A stretch of 64,000 nucleotides of DNA. Source: Eutypella sp. D-1 (lineage: Eukaryota; Ascomycota; Sordariomycetes; Xylariales; Diatrypaceae). Of this stretch, positions 34,998 to 47,100 are shown in pieces (the stretch's first letter is position 1; each line of letters starts with the position of its first letter). The position numbers and the translations under genes were made by a program. The stretch lies in the NCBI GenBank assembly GCA_023313575.1, contig JAJTTP010000003.1, forward strand, positions 558,001 to 622,000, given 5' to 3'. A model generated the notes under the pieces. That model did not search any database, had not been told where the DNA came from, and worked only from the letters and a program-made list of their open reading frames with translations.

Positions 34998-36708
34998 ATG
35001 GCGACTCAAGGTAAATTGTGCCTAGTCTGGTCATCTGATCGCGCATCAAAGAAGTCCTCGAATCCTCTAATGTATGAATCTGGATATATCTACAGGCGCC
35101 GATGATGAGGGCACCATCAATGTCGCGCCCAAAAGCGCGCCTAAACGTGGTGTTGTCAAACTTAAGAAACCCCCGCCTAAGATCATCAAGCCTGGGAACT
35201 GGAGGGATGGTTATATCGACGGTGGTATGTCTAAGTCAATCTATTCATCCATATCTTCTAGGAGGCCAATGCAGGGTCTGACTTGCGACCAATCCTCAAG
35301 ACGAGAAACGATCAGTCAGGAGTACAGAGAGCCCCGAAACCAATGCCCAGATTGGCAGCCCCATCATGCAACAACTCGACGACCGACTCCGAGAGACCTT
35401 TCTTACCGGCCGCCCCTTAGAAGATCCGCTAAATCTATTACAATGCAAGCATTGCCGGAAGGGTATCATCAGAAGTGCCGCCAAGGAACACATCGCCCGA
35501 TGCCTAAACATCAAGAGGGAGAAGGCTCAGCGCAAGAAGGAGGCGAGAGAGGCCCGAGAACGCGCCAGGGAACAGGCGAGGGAGCAGGAGGCCCGCAAGG
35601 CTGACGAAGATGGCGACGCCAAAATGAATGACGACAGCGGCGACGACGACGATGACCCATCGACCGAGAAGAAGGGTGCTAACGGCAAGGCCCCTAAGAA
35701 GGTCGGCGGCAAGAAACCCGACGGCGAGCCCAAGGGCAAGAAGCGCAAGGCAGACGGGGATGCTGAAAAGGGTTCCAAGAACAAAAAGAAAAAGGAGGAA
35801 GCGAAGCCCAAGGCACCCAAACCCAAAGGTACCCGCATGCATAGGATGACCCTGCGATCTCGAACTTCCCAATCACGTGTCTTACCCTGATTACTACCCA
35901 CTACTACACTACTTCCCCATTCGCGATTTTATTCATGATCTATTCACAACCCCTTGTTCCCCTTATGCCCCTCGAACCCCTTGTATACCTAACCCGCTTT
36001 GCCTAACTCACTATTCCTAGGCCCCGTCGACGTCGAGAAGCAGTGCGGTGTCATGCTGGCGAACGGGCAGCCATGCGCTCGGTCTCTCACATGCAAAAGC
36101 CATAGTATGGGGGCCAAGAGAGCCGTTGCCGGGAGATCACTGCCATACGACATGCTACTCGCAGCGTATCAGAAGAAGAACCAGGCAAAACAACAGAGTA
36201 AGTCGACCAGAAATGCCAATCAACGAAATATCTACTTGAAATATATATGTGTATATATAGTTATATATACATAGTGTGGAATTCTTTCATGGTGACTAAC
36301 AACCCTACAGAGGCTGCACTCGATGCCAATGCCCCGCTCGAGGACGAGGACGATGCCAACGCCGGACCTGTCGATTCCGACGAAGAGACCGCTGCTGTCA
36401 TGAGCGCCTTGTCCAGATGGAACCCTCAACCCGTATTGCCTCCGCCTGTCTTTGCCCCGCTGAAAAGAACATACCAGCTCGCCCGACTACACGAGCAACT
36501 CCAGACGGCAACCAGTGGTGGGAGAAACAACATCTTCAAGGTGGTTACCCAACAGAACGACCAGAACATCGCGCCCTCTGTTATGGATCTAGATGACGCG
36601 CCTGGAGAGCCAGATATAGGCATGATGGGTGGCGCAAATCCGAGAAGATCGTCCAGCTTCAGCATGCAAGCCGCTTCTCGACGTCCGTCGGTGGCAAGTC
36701 GTGCATAG
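34998..36708 (+). CDS. sgf73: SAGA complex subunit Sgf73 (SCA7 domain)
   Basis: Five exons: 34998-35010, 35096-35224, about 35316-35828, 36021-36197 and 36311-36708, giving about 409 residues. The first exon (13 nt, MATQG) is inferred from a GTAAAT donor and CTACAG acceptor; an alternative start at 35074 (MNLDISTG) needs no such exon. The third exon may begin at 35301 instead, adding five residues. A C2HC-like zinc motif, C91-x2-C94...H106-x3-C110, lies in [23 protein letters not shown] and is followed by a long charged, Lys/Arg/Glu-rich linker. The SCA7 domain (about 219-270) begins [28 protein letters not shown] and runs through [16 protein letters not shown], the defining block of Sgf73/ataxin-7. 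The protein anchors the histone H2B deubiquitinase module (Ubp8, Sgf11, Sus1) to SAGA; none of these partners lies in the window. Confidence 0.9.
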
Positions 36709-39700
36709 GATTCTCGCCCTGCCGACCCTGAGTGCTCTTCTTTACGAGGGATAACTTCTCGTCCTAACCGAGGACCTACTGTCAGCGAAGCAAGCCATCT
36801 GCAACCAACCAAACAGGCACCACCAAGGTGTGCGCGCGCGTCGAACGAATTCGATAAATAAAGAATCGTACCAGAGAGTCGCGCAAGGGTGTCGGCAACT
36901 TTGACACACGTTCTACCTTTCCTTTATATGGTATGACGCGTGTGTTAGCTCGAACTGCCCTGTGATTTGATGGGGATTACCTCCTCACACCCTGACTCCG
37001 CATGCGCGGCTAAGTGGATTATGAATGATGACAATGGAATACGAAGCGAGAGACTGGCAAAGAGAGGGTGATATTGGCTGTTTTTGTGGGAGGGGTTTTT
37101 GGGGCTTTTCTTTTTTTCTCTTTTTGTTATTGCTGCATCTGGATTCCCCATTTGAGATATCCATTGGCCCTGGCTGACTGACTGTCTGACTGTCTGACTG
37201 GGTCGATCTGGCGTTTGGACAAGCATCATCGTGCTTTCTGGAGGGTTCAAGCAAGGCGTTCATAGGTTAGCCCATCGGTCTCGATCCTCGATCTCCCCAG
37301 GTCTGTGCGTTGCAGCATTGTATACTTTATGGTTGGCTGGCGCCGGAAGGGGACATCGTCAGATCGCACAATGTGTATTTTCTTTTATATAGATACCCAC
37401 ACCCCATCCCCGCCGCCACCCTTCTCTCCACTACGGACGGAGTTTTTATCATCATATGTAACAATACGAATTGGATCAGGGGAGAAAAAACACATAAATG
37501 TTTGTTTTAATATTTGTGTCACATGAAGAAACTTATGGACTCTGAGCCCGTCCCAAACCGGCGCGTCGTCGTTGTTGTTGTTGCTGTTGTTGCTGTTGCC
37601 GCGAGGGGCACCTGAGGTCAGTTCAGGTGTGGTGGGAATGCGTTTGCGTCTATGGATGTGTATGGGGCTATGGGCTATACACGTGTCGGTGCCCGACTTG
37701 CCCGGCTTTGAGATGCGCGTAGATGTGCGTCGGGAACCCCCAGAAAGGCGGGCGGGCGCCAAGTTGATGATGGGGGTACGACGATGGGGGTACGACGATT
37801 GCGATACGATATGATACGAACGAACGGAACGGAGGGAGGCAAAAAGGTGTCGTGGTGAGAGGGTGTCCCGAGTAAAAGAAAAACACAAAACAACCACAAC
37901 AACATTAGAAGTAAAGTACGTATTTCTACACACGAAGTACACAAAAGTAAGATATCTACATCTACACTACATGATCAGGGTTCGATACATACCTACGTAC
38001 ATAACACTACATGGGCACTACATACATACACAAGTCGACGAATACGTGGAGCTCGGCTGCCCTTCCGGGTGGACTTGTGATGGGTCCCTATAGGCCGCCC
38101 TTTCTTTTCTTTCAGGGTACTATCTACATAACTACCTGTCTATTGGGATGTAAGCTAACTTTCTACCTGACAAACAAAACAAAACAACTTGACCAACCGG
38201 TCGGTTGTAGGCATTGGGCCGTGTAACATAGACTGCCGTTGTAAGAGAGGCGAGGTGGGGGGGGGGGGGGGTTGGGATAAGAGAAGGAGGGGCCAAAGGG
38301 GCCAAAGGGGGATCTATCGGTCTGCCTGCTTGTCTGTTCGTCTGGGGATCCTCCTGTTCGCACCGTTTCCCCATCGCTTGTTGTCCTTCATATGTCAGAA
38401 AGACACACACGCTTTAGATACGCTCTAGCAAGTTAGTTAATCAGTTAGTAGCCGAGACATGGAGTTGTTTACTTTAGTGGATGGAGGAGTTTCTATGTAA
38501 ATATGTACATTGCGTACTATGTAGGCTACATGTGTGCTTTGCCCCGGTGCATATTTAGGGGCGGGTGGCTTGGGACGGGTTGTGGAGGCTCTGAGGCCTA
38601 GGTCGGTAGATTTTCTACCCATGACGTCAAGGCCCTGTCTCTGAACTGCATCTATATGGATTGTCGGTACCCTATTCTATAGCTACCTTGGATATAAAAG
38701 CCTTCGGATATAGATACATGGGATGGTGCTAGAATACGCGTGAAGGGCACCCCGGTGACGGCGGCGGCGGCTAGAAGGTTGGAAGACTGAAGTAAATTCA
38801 GGGATGGTTGGCCCGATGCTTAAGTACTACCCCCCTGCTACCTGAAGTATGCATGTACAGTTGACTGGTTGAATACTTAGGCCGCTAAAGTAGAGAACCG
38901 ACGGGGCGGGTATTAGGTAATGTATTTACTATTTCATATGTATGCATCCATGGATGTATCCATGAATGTATCCATGAATGCATATGCGATTATGATGATG
39001 GATACTAGGGTACTAGAGATGTACTCCTTTTTTTCTTCTTCTTTTTTGTATACCCTTACTTTAGGTTTCTCCTGCAACTCGCATACTCACTTGCACGCCT
39101 AAGATATATCGTCACATCACATACATACATGCCTAACGACTTCGCACACCTCACACCTTACACCTCACCTCACCTCACACATACGTACGTACATAGGTAG
39201 AACACATCATCCCAATCCCAGCCACACAATTCATATCCATCGATACCCATCGATACCCATCGGAAACCCATTTTTATCTCCCATCCCCTATGTATGTGTG
39301 TGCCTTCGTGTGACATAAAATCTGATATAATCCAATAGGACATAAACATATATCAAACCCAGGGATCTAGAGGGACGGCACGCGCATGTCGTCTTCGGTG
39401 ATCAATGCTCTAAACTAGCTTTCCTGGTCCCGCCCGCTCCATCCCGCCCGTCAACCTCGTTGGCTCTAGCTTCATAAGCCGGTGGAGGGGCCTCATGGTC
39501 TCAGACTCTCTCAGTGTGGAAAACACTGGAAAAATAGTAATGAGTGGAACCTTTTCATCGCTCATCCCTTCACCCCCTCACCCTTTCACCCTTTCACCCC
39601 CCCATCACGTCTCCAGCCAACCATCACCGCCCATCACCGCCATCACCGCCATCACGATACCCCCCCTTTCGATATCTGTGCAGTGCGTTGGTCTCTGGGG

Positions 39701-40040
39701 GGACCCCCATCCTGGAAAGACGGCAAACGCACTACCCGTATCTTGGGGCTATACCTGCTCATAGGTCGATGCTTCACGACACTAGACCTTTCTCCCTCCT
39801 CCTTCCGACTTCGTCTGTTGTTGGAAGGACGAGCTGATTGCGTTTGTCTTGAGGAACGACCTCCATCCGCACCGCTACATACTTCACATTGGTTGCTACC
39901 TCGCATTGTCCTTTTTTTTCTGGACTTCGTGCGTGCGATCTCTCTTTTTTTCACTCGTTATAAACACATCTTCTCGGTTGCATCGCGCCGCCGCCCCCCT
40001 CCCCGGTTCTCTGCCCATCCTATCCCGTATATCTCAAACC
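36709..40040. other. intergenic, between the Sgf73 and carrier genes
   Basis: It holds a G15 tract at 38257-38271, a duplicated GATGGGGGTACGAC unit at about 37768-37798, tandem ATCCATGAATGT units at 38945-38982, CACCT and ATCACCGCC repeats near 39140-39180 and 39610-39660, and the leader of the carrier gene. No gene was recognised. Confidence 0.55.
38257..38271. repeat. G15 homopolymer
   Basis: An uninterrupted run of 15 G in non-coding DNA; its length is likely to vary or be uncertain. Confidence 0.85.
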
Positions 40041-41958
40041 ATGTCGTCGACCTCGTCCTTTCCCAGTCCCAGCACTCTCGGCCCGGCCATTCAGCAAGCT
40101 ACCTCCGGTTCTATCGGCACTCTCATCTCGACATGCGCTCTCTATCCCCTATCTTTAGTAATAACACGTCTGCAGGTCCAAAGGGACTTCGAGCAGGAAG
40201 CAAAATCGTCAGCAGCCCACCGTCAAGCCAGGCTGGCGAGGGAAGCGGCTGCCACGGCAGCGGCACGCTGGGCTGCCCGAGAGGATGCGCCGGCAGACGC
40301 AACGCGGTTTTCAAAACGATATCAACATGGACACGCTCCGTCCGATTATAACGGCATCGCCGACGCCTTTTCCAAGATTTACAACACGGAAGGCGGGCTG
40401 AAAGCGCTCTATAGTGGCCTGGTAAGTGGTGAACGACAACCTCTGTATCTCGATACATGACCATCTGTCACATCCTATTGGTTGAAGGATAGAGGGGTCT
40501 CCGTAGATCTTTGGGCCGAACCCTTGAAGACTGCTCTAGTGCTCTTGCCAAACCAAGCTCCACCCGGGTTTCCGTAAGAACCGGAACAGCTGCTAATTCG
40601 CTGTACAGGGATCCGATGCAGCCAAATCATTATTGGACTCTTTCCTGTTCTTTATGTTCTATGAGTGGTTCCGGAGCGTTCGTACCCACAGACGCATAAG
40701 CGCCGGCAAAGGAAGTCTAGGCGTCCTCGAGGAATTGACCGTGGGCGTCGCGGCCGGCGCGTGCTCCCGCGTTGTCACGACCCCCATCAAAAATGTCATC
40801 ACCCGCAAACAGACGCCCAGTATGGTAGCCGAGGAGATAGAGAAGGGAGTCGGTGATATTGCACGGGGAATTAAGAATGATAAGGGCGTTAGTGGGCTGT
40901 GGTCGGGGTTTTCGGCTGACCTGCTGTTGTCACTGAACCCAAGCATTACCTTCTTCCTGCAGGACTTCTTTAGGAAGAATGTTCTCTCCGAGAAGAAATC
41001 CCACAACCCCGGCGCGTTCATGACATTCCTTCTCGCCGCCACCAGCAAAGCCATCGCAAGCACCCTTACCCACCCGGTCCAGACGGCCCAGACCAGGCTG
41101 CAGACCGGCAGCTCGCATGGCGAAGACGAGGATGACGAGGACCTCATCTCACTCGCGGACCGGGACGTGGACTACGAGGTGGACAAGAAGCTCCGGGGTG
41201 CGCGCGCTATGCGGAAGGCCGCGCGCCGGTCCATCTTTGGCATGATCATGCACATCGCGCGCACCGAGGGCGTCGGCGCCCTGTACGCCGGCCTCCAGGG
41301 CGAGCTGATCAAGGGCTTCCTAAGCCACGGTCTCACCATGGTCGCCAAGGAGGCCGTCCATAAAGTGCTCTTCCGCTTCTACCTCGCCATCGCTGCCTGG
41401 CTGCACAAGTACCAGCACCGCTTGCAGGGCCTGCGCGCCCGCTTCAGCAGGCACCAGCAGCACCCGACCGACACCGCCACCGCTAGCCGCCAGATCACTG
41501 CCACGGTAACGGAGGACATCCTGCTGCCGAAGGGCTCCGCAGGCTCGGACGTAGTGGCCTCGCACATACAAACCCACCCGCTGATCCCGGCCTCGGTCTC
41601 GAGGCGGGAACCGGCAGCGCCACCGACGCCGATGACGGCGAATCTACTAGAGCAGTCACGGGAAGCGCCGGCGTGGACGCCAGCCCCTGCCCCGGCGCCA
41701 TCGCGGACGCGGGCGCCGCCGCCGCCGCCTCTGGCCCTCTCCAGGCCCAAGATGCTGGAGCAGGGACACCGGGAGTCGCCTTCCTTCGGCCCGATGTCGT
41801 CCGACCGCGGCATCCCGATGCCCCCGCCGACGCCCCTGCCCCCGGCGCTTCAGTACCGCATCGACCCGCCGCTGTCGACGAGCCGGCGCGCCCCCCAGCC
41901 TCCGCAGCGCTACATCATGAACATGATCGACAGGTCGCACCGGGACTTTGAGAAATAA
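40041..41958 (+). CDS. peroxisomal carrier of the mitochondrial carrier family (PMP47/ANT1-like)
   Basis: Two exons, 40041-40421 and 40609-41958 (phase 0, GTAAGT...TACAG), encode 576 residues. Three carrier repeats are visible, marked by YPLSLVITRLQ (P36), TPIKNVITRKQ (P186) and HPVQTAQTRLQ (P283). In each, the acidic residue of the usual PxD/E signature is replaced (Ser, Lys, Gln), a feature shared in part with peroxisomal PMP34/PMP47 carriers and unlike most mitochondrial ones. GLKALYSGL, GVSGLWSGFSADLLLSLNPSITFFLQDF and GVGALYAGLQGELIKGF are the repeat-end helices. The family exchanges ATP, ADP or AMP across the peroxisomal membrane for fatty-acid activation; that substrate is an inference here. 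Two things are unusual: a charged insert after repeat 1's first helix and another in repeat 3 (EDEDDEDL...), and a ~180-residue Pro/Ala-rich tail after about residue 396 that is absent from typical ~300-residue carriers. Confidence 0.85.
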
Positions 41959-43424
41959 ATATGAAGAAGAAGAAAAAGAGAAACCAAAAAAAGAAAAAAA
42001 AGACCAAAAAGACATGATTTAGCAGGGTCGGGTTTTAAAAATCTTTTTTTTCTTATTAATATTCTAATCACGTTATGGGATGGGATGAACTCAAAAGTTC
42101 GGTGTACTAATGTCTTTTTCTTTTTTGGGAGGGGAAAGAGAGGAGGGGAGAGGGGGTTTGTTTCATGACAATGAACGAACGAACGAACGACTTTGGATGG
42201 ATGGAACTTGACTCGACGACCTTTTTATGTTTTTGCCGGTGGGGGTTTTTGAGACGAACGAGCCTTCTGTTTCCCTTGAGACGCAATTTGCGACACACAC
42301 TCCTTTTTTTCACTTCTCTTTTGTCATGTGTGTTTCGCGCGTTATTTATGCGTCGAGAGTTTTTTTCGGGTTTTTTTTGTCTTTGTTTTTTTGCGTTTTT
42401 CGGGTTTGCATTTCTGCGTTTTGATTGATCGGGTTTTGGAAATACATCGATGGCGACATCATCACCATCTTCGTCATTTTGATCGATATATTAGGTATTC
42501 ATACCGTACCATATAACATATAGCATTAACATAGCATCGCGTAGCATAGCATAACATAGCATAGCACATAGCATCCGTAGCATTACAGCATTTAGCATCC
42601 ATAGCAGCAGTATCTGAGCCATATAGTATTTATCTTAAGGGTCTGGGCACAACGCACAGGACACATACATATATAAATATGTTACCATGTTTGTTGCTTT
42701 GAAGCTCGTCAGCCTATCTACGGGGGAGGAACCGGTGTCTTTGCCTACGCCACTTGTATTATGTTGTACTTCTGCTCCAAATTCGTTTCCCCGTTTCTCT
42801 GTCTATTGATTTGATGAGGGGAGGATACCTCGGGAAGTGGAGGGTGAGGGGGGGGAACTGGCTGGGTGGTTTGCGCGGGTGAGAAGATGGAACGGTGATG
42901 ATGGTGACGATGGGTGTGGTGTATCGTTATGTCAAAATGCTCAAGGGGAAAGGCATGAGGAAGATTGGATCGAACAAGCCAAACGTGTTTCTTTTCTTTC
43001 TCTCGGCCAGATCAGGGTCTGCTATAGCCCGTGGAAGATAATGCATGACAGGGTGTTACTTATTAGTCTAGATTACTTAATGATATAGATATATATATCT
43101 AAGCACAGAGAGAAGAGTGCGCGCACTGAGAACTTGAAACGAGACTACTAACGACACATCGACATAGCACAGTGTGATACACGCGTGAGTGATCGTACAG
43201 GACTTCGCAGAGAGCCCCGTTAAGGTTGTCATGTATCATGGTATAATTCCCACGTTAGTAGCGCTCATCGGACGCTGTCCTCTCCCGGGCTCGATTCGTA
43301 ACCTCTGTTACTAGGTAGGGTATTGTAGACGGGCAAGATGGGATGGGTACATAGGTAGATAGATTCACGAGCCCACATGCACACACGAACGGCTTCCCAT
43401 CAAACTCAGCTGAGCTGAGCTCTC
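41959..43424. other. intergenic, between the carrier and NOSIP genes
   Basis: This is the 3' flanks of two convergent genes. It holds A- and T-rich tracts (41960-42060, 42300-42420), the AGCAT repeat listed separately, and TAGATATA runs near 43085. No gene was recognised. Confidence 0.6.
42519..42610. repeat. degenerate AGCAT/CATAG tandem repeat
   Basis: About 90 bases consist of near-repeats of ATAGC and ATAGCAT with spacing of 5 to 10 bases, in non-coding DNA downstream of the carrier gene. Confidence 0.8.
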
Positions 43425-44920
43425 TCAGCACTGGAACGCCACCCCAACCTTCTTGACCTCGTTGGCGCCCGCCGCCGAGAACCCGGTGCCCTCGCTCCGG
43501 AGCTCGACAAGGCCCGGGCGTATCCTCTCTTTGTCCCTGTTCTTGTCCTTCTTCTTCTTTTTGTTCTTCTTCCCGCCACCATCAGCATCTCCGCCGTCTC
43601 CGTCCCTGTCGTCGTCATTGTTGTCGTTGTCGCCCTCGTCGCCGAGATCCTGCACCGGCCGGTCCGTGAGGTCGGCTTCGCACACGTAGCAACGCAGCTC
43701 CGCGGCACGCGATGCGTTCGCGTTGGCGTGTGCATGGTTATGGGCGTGGTGCGGGTCGTCGTGGGAGGCGGGCCGCATGAACCTGTCGACGCAGCTCCGG
43801 CACAGCACGTGGCCGCACGGCTTCGCGAGCACGGCCTTGGACGCGTTGCTTAGGCCCTTGCGACATGCCGGGCATATCCTCCTCTTTTTCTTGTCGCCGC
43901 CCCCGCTCCCGTCGCCGTTCTTGTTCTCCCCTCCTCCATCCTCCTCAGCCTCCTCTTCCATGAAATTCACGCTCACCAGCGTGTGCAGCGTATACGGGTG
44001 CGGGTCGTCCGGACGCGACGACGGACACATGGGCGTAGTTTTGGGCGCCTTCGGCTGCTTCTTGCCACTATCGGTGGCCGGGGTTTCGCTGTTGTGGAGG
44101 GTAGTGGTGGCGGAGGATGGTGTCATTGACGGCGTCCAGAACGACGGCAGCGCGGTCTTGGAAGCCGCCTCGGCCCTCTCATCCTCGAGCAGGCGCCGCG
44201 CCTTCACGCGATCAGCCTCTGCAGCGCTGCGCGCCAGCTCACCGACATCGAGTTTGCGCTTCCGCCGGGCGGCGCTATTGTTCTCATCGTCCCCCGTCGT
44301 CGCTATCGTGTCGTCGTCCCCGGTATTTCTCGCGCGCTCGTTCCACCCGGCGCCTAACGTGGTGATTTTGGCATCGGCAGCGGCGTCGCGGGTCCTCCTC
44401 CGGTCATCTGCGGGATCGAGGCCGCCGAGGGTCATCTCGAAGTCGCGGACGGCGCGGGCGTGGGCCTGGTCGTCGTCGCGGTCACGCTGCTCGCGCTGCT
44501 CGCGGTCGGACTCGGCGGCACGAGCGGCGGCGCGGCGGGCGGCGCGACGCTGGGCTAGCAGGTTGTCTAGGGCGCATTCGCGGCAGAACAGGTCGCCGCG
44601 GGCGCCGCAGGCCACGGGGTCCCGCGCCGCGGACAGACACAGCCCGCATGACCCGAACGGTAGGAAGCTCTCCCGCCCTAGACGCGCCGCCCCCGTGCCC
44701 CACGCCCGCCGCGCCAGCTCCCGCTCGTGCGAGGTGAACACTGCTCGGGAGGTATTGCGCTTGCCTGTTTTATTGTGAGAAAGGTTAGTTCCCAAGGATG
44801 TGTAGCGGTTTTATTTGTAACTTGGTGATACCTTAAGCTAAGCTATGTAGCTGAGACGGTGAATAACTTGGAGGGGATTTTTCTTCCCCCTTGGTATTTC
44901 CTGTACTTACTATGTGACAT
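43425..44920 (-). CDS. NOSIP-type RING/U-box protein
   Basis: Two exons on the minus strand: 44911-44920 (10 nt, ATG TCA CAT A) and 43425-44764. They join through GTAAGT...AACAG (146 bp, with a CTAAC branch point) to give [19 protein letters not shown], the invariant NOSIP start, and 449 residues in total. The first zinc-binding region is C43[24 protein letters not shown] (to about C67), a degenerate RING/U-box; the second is C301PAC...CGHVLCRSC...C365YVCEADL. Between them lies a charged helix with [14 protein letters not shown] and a Ser/Thr-rich region; near the C terminus an Asp-rich run and a Lys-rich run are low complexity. Family members act as E3 ubiquitin ligases and associate with spliceosomes; NOS itself is not implied in fungi. 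Without the 10-nt exon the ORF would appear to start at a TTG. Confidence 0.88.
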
Positions 44921-45629
44921 TGTCGGTGCTTTTGCTTCTACTATAGAGCAATTACAATGGATATATGTGAAGGAGTTGTGTAGAGAACAGCATTGAGAAA
45001 AAGTTGTAGTAGAGAAACTTGAGAAGCTTGAGACTTCTCAGAGCCCCGTGGTTGGTTGGTTTAGCAGTCTGCGATTGACTACCTTTACCTACACTTCCCC
45101 GGGATTCTCTTTAGCGCCTTTTTTAGTGATTTCACTCTGTACCTAGGTACTTACATGTACCTAGGTAGTGCATACTTTAGCCCCCAACAACTTTGAGCTG
45201 TTCCAAGGTCACCTCCGGGCTGATAGGCCTGAGTAAGCGCAACTGGCCGGTACACATGCCTAGAGCAACTTCTACGGTTCCAAGGTTGCCAGCTAATAGC
45301 TACTACTACTTTAGGTACAGGGAGCTACGAGTAACCTATAGAGTACGCAGTAGGAGTATGCAGTAGGCGGCAACGCTACTAAATTAGTTACATTTTTTCT
45401 AGGTACTAAGGTGGGTATCCGTCTCAACCTTTTTTTTCCCTCGGAAGAAAAAGACACGACAGAATATACTACAGCGGCTCCGGCCTTCATCTTCTCTCTA
45501 TTTTATGAACAATGCTGTTCTTATATTCGACGTATCACCCTTGTTCCGCGTACTTTTGTACGCACTTTTTTTAGCCCATTAATACCCGTCCCCCTTCGGC
45601 CATGATCCTTGCTGTCACCCGGAACTCTC
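44921..45629. promoter_or_regulatory. shared divergent promoter region, NOSIP and tafazzin genes
   Basis: This 709-bp spacer lies between the two divergent starts. It contains two TACCTAGGTA palindromes only 8 bases apart (45140 and 45158) and a T-rich run before the tafazzin leader. No reading frame of interest was seen. It could coordinate the two genes, but this is inference. Confidence 0.5.
45140..45167. repeat. TACCTAGGTA palindromes, copies 3 and 4
   Basis: Two exact copies, at 45140-45149 and 45158-45167, in the NOSIP/tafazzin promoter; the spacer also contains TTACATG. Confidence 0.88.
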
Positions 45630-47100
45630 ATGGCGTCATCAGATGAGGATTCCGGGATGTCCAAGCCCAGCGGTCCCGGCGTGAAGCCGTCGGCGACGCC
45701 CCTGCAGCCTAGCCTACCATGGCGGATGACCTCCTCGCTGGTCATGGGCTTGACGGCCGCTTTGTCCAAGGGCTTTCTGTATACCTTCAACAGCGTCGAG
45801 GTGACCGGTCTGGACGGGTTCCTGAAGATACTAGACGAAAGGAAGGATGTTGAGAAGAGAGAAAGGGGTCTAATTACAGGTACCTACTTATCAACCCAAC
45901 CAACCATCTTATGTTCGAGAGGGCTAATTTTACCTTCCAGTTTCAAATCACACCAGCGTGTAAGTCCACCTCTCTCAGCACAGTGACGGTGTGAGGACGG
46001 TGTGCTATAGGGGTGTGTAAAAAAATCTCACAAGCCTGCGCTACTCATAGACTTGACGATCCTCTCATGTGGGGTGTGCTGCCCCTGCGCTATGCCTTCA
46101 ATCCCTCCAACATGCGATGGGGTCTGGGGGCCCACGACATATGCTACAAGAACAAGTGAGACATGACCAAGTTACCTTTATTTTCCCTCCTCCCATGATC
46201 TCGTTGGTCGGGCTCGAAGCTTATTCGAGTTTCCTCTCTTTTTTCGCTCCCGCTCTTCCCCACAGAGCTCTTGGGTCCTTCTTCTACTGCGGCCAGGTCC
46301 TGCCGACACACCGCTCGCTGCACTCACCGCACGGCGGGCTCTTCCAGCCCACGATCCCCCAGGCCATCCGCCTGCTATCCGCACAGCCTTTCACGACCTC
46401 GCCGCGGGCCCTGGGCACATCGCAGAAGCCCAGCAATGGCAACAGCAGCGATAGCAGCAGCGACAACGACTTGGCGACTTTCACGACCACGGGGCTAGAC
46501 CGGTACGTGTCGCCGTCCCTGTTCGCAGGCTCGAACCGGCACGCCTGGGTGCATATATTCCCGGAGGCGTGCGTGCACCAGCACCCGCGGGCCGCCCTAC
46601 GGTACTTCAAGTGGGGCGTGTCGCGACTGATTCTGGAGAGTGAGCCGGCGCCCGACGTGGTGCCGATGTTCCTCGACGGCACGAGCCGCATCATGCCCGA
46701 AGACCGGGAGTTCCCGCGGTTCCTACCACGCGTCGGCGTCCGCCTCCGCGTTGCCTTTGGTGACGCCCTCGACGCCGACCGCGCATTCGGTGACCTGCGC
46801 GCCCGCTGGCGCGACCTCGTGCGCCGCTCCGCCGAGCGTGCCGGCCGCCCTGAGGTCGCGTCCGCCGCCGCCATGGGCGACCTCAGCGACGAGCTCCGCT
46901 ACGGCAAGGAGGCCGTCGAGCTACGCATCGAGTGCGCCCGCCGCGTCCGCGAGGAGGTCCTGCGTCTTCGCCGCCGCCTCGGGTACCCGGACGAGGAACC
47001 CGCCCTCGGCCTCGCCGAGAACTGGACCCGCCGCGAGCCCGCCTCCCACGACAAGTTCCGCAGCCCTGTCGACGACAGCCTCGTCAACAAGAAGTATTGA
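45630..47100 (+). CDS. taz1: tafazzin, cardiolipin-remodelling acyltransferase
   Basis: Four exons: 45630-45879, 45941-45959, 46051-46155 and 46266-47100, encoding 402 residues. The second exon has only 19 nt and carries VSNHTSV, including the catalytic H87 of the HX4D motif; D92 lies just past the next junction (HTSVLD). MWGVLPLRYAFNPSNMRWGLGAHDICYKNK and LGSFFYCGQVLPTHR follow, as in other tafazzins. The second acyltransferase motif reads FPEACVHQ (223-230) where yeast and human have FPEG. A Ser/Asn-rich low-complexity insert lies at about 178-200. The product transfers acyl chains between phospholipids and monolyso-cardiolipin at mitochondrial membranes. There is no cleavable presequence, as expected. 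A short overlapping reading frame precedes the start (45602-45646) and might reduce translation if it is in the mRNA. Confidence 0.92.

Noticed and set aside
43723..44778. Plus-strand ORF of 351 codons
   Set aside because: It is antisense to the NOSIP exon in GC-rich sequence. Its Ser/Arg-rich product has no family pattern.
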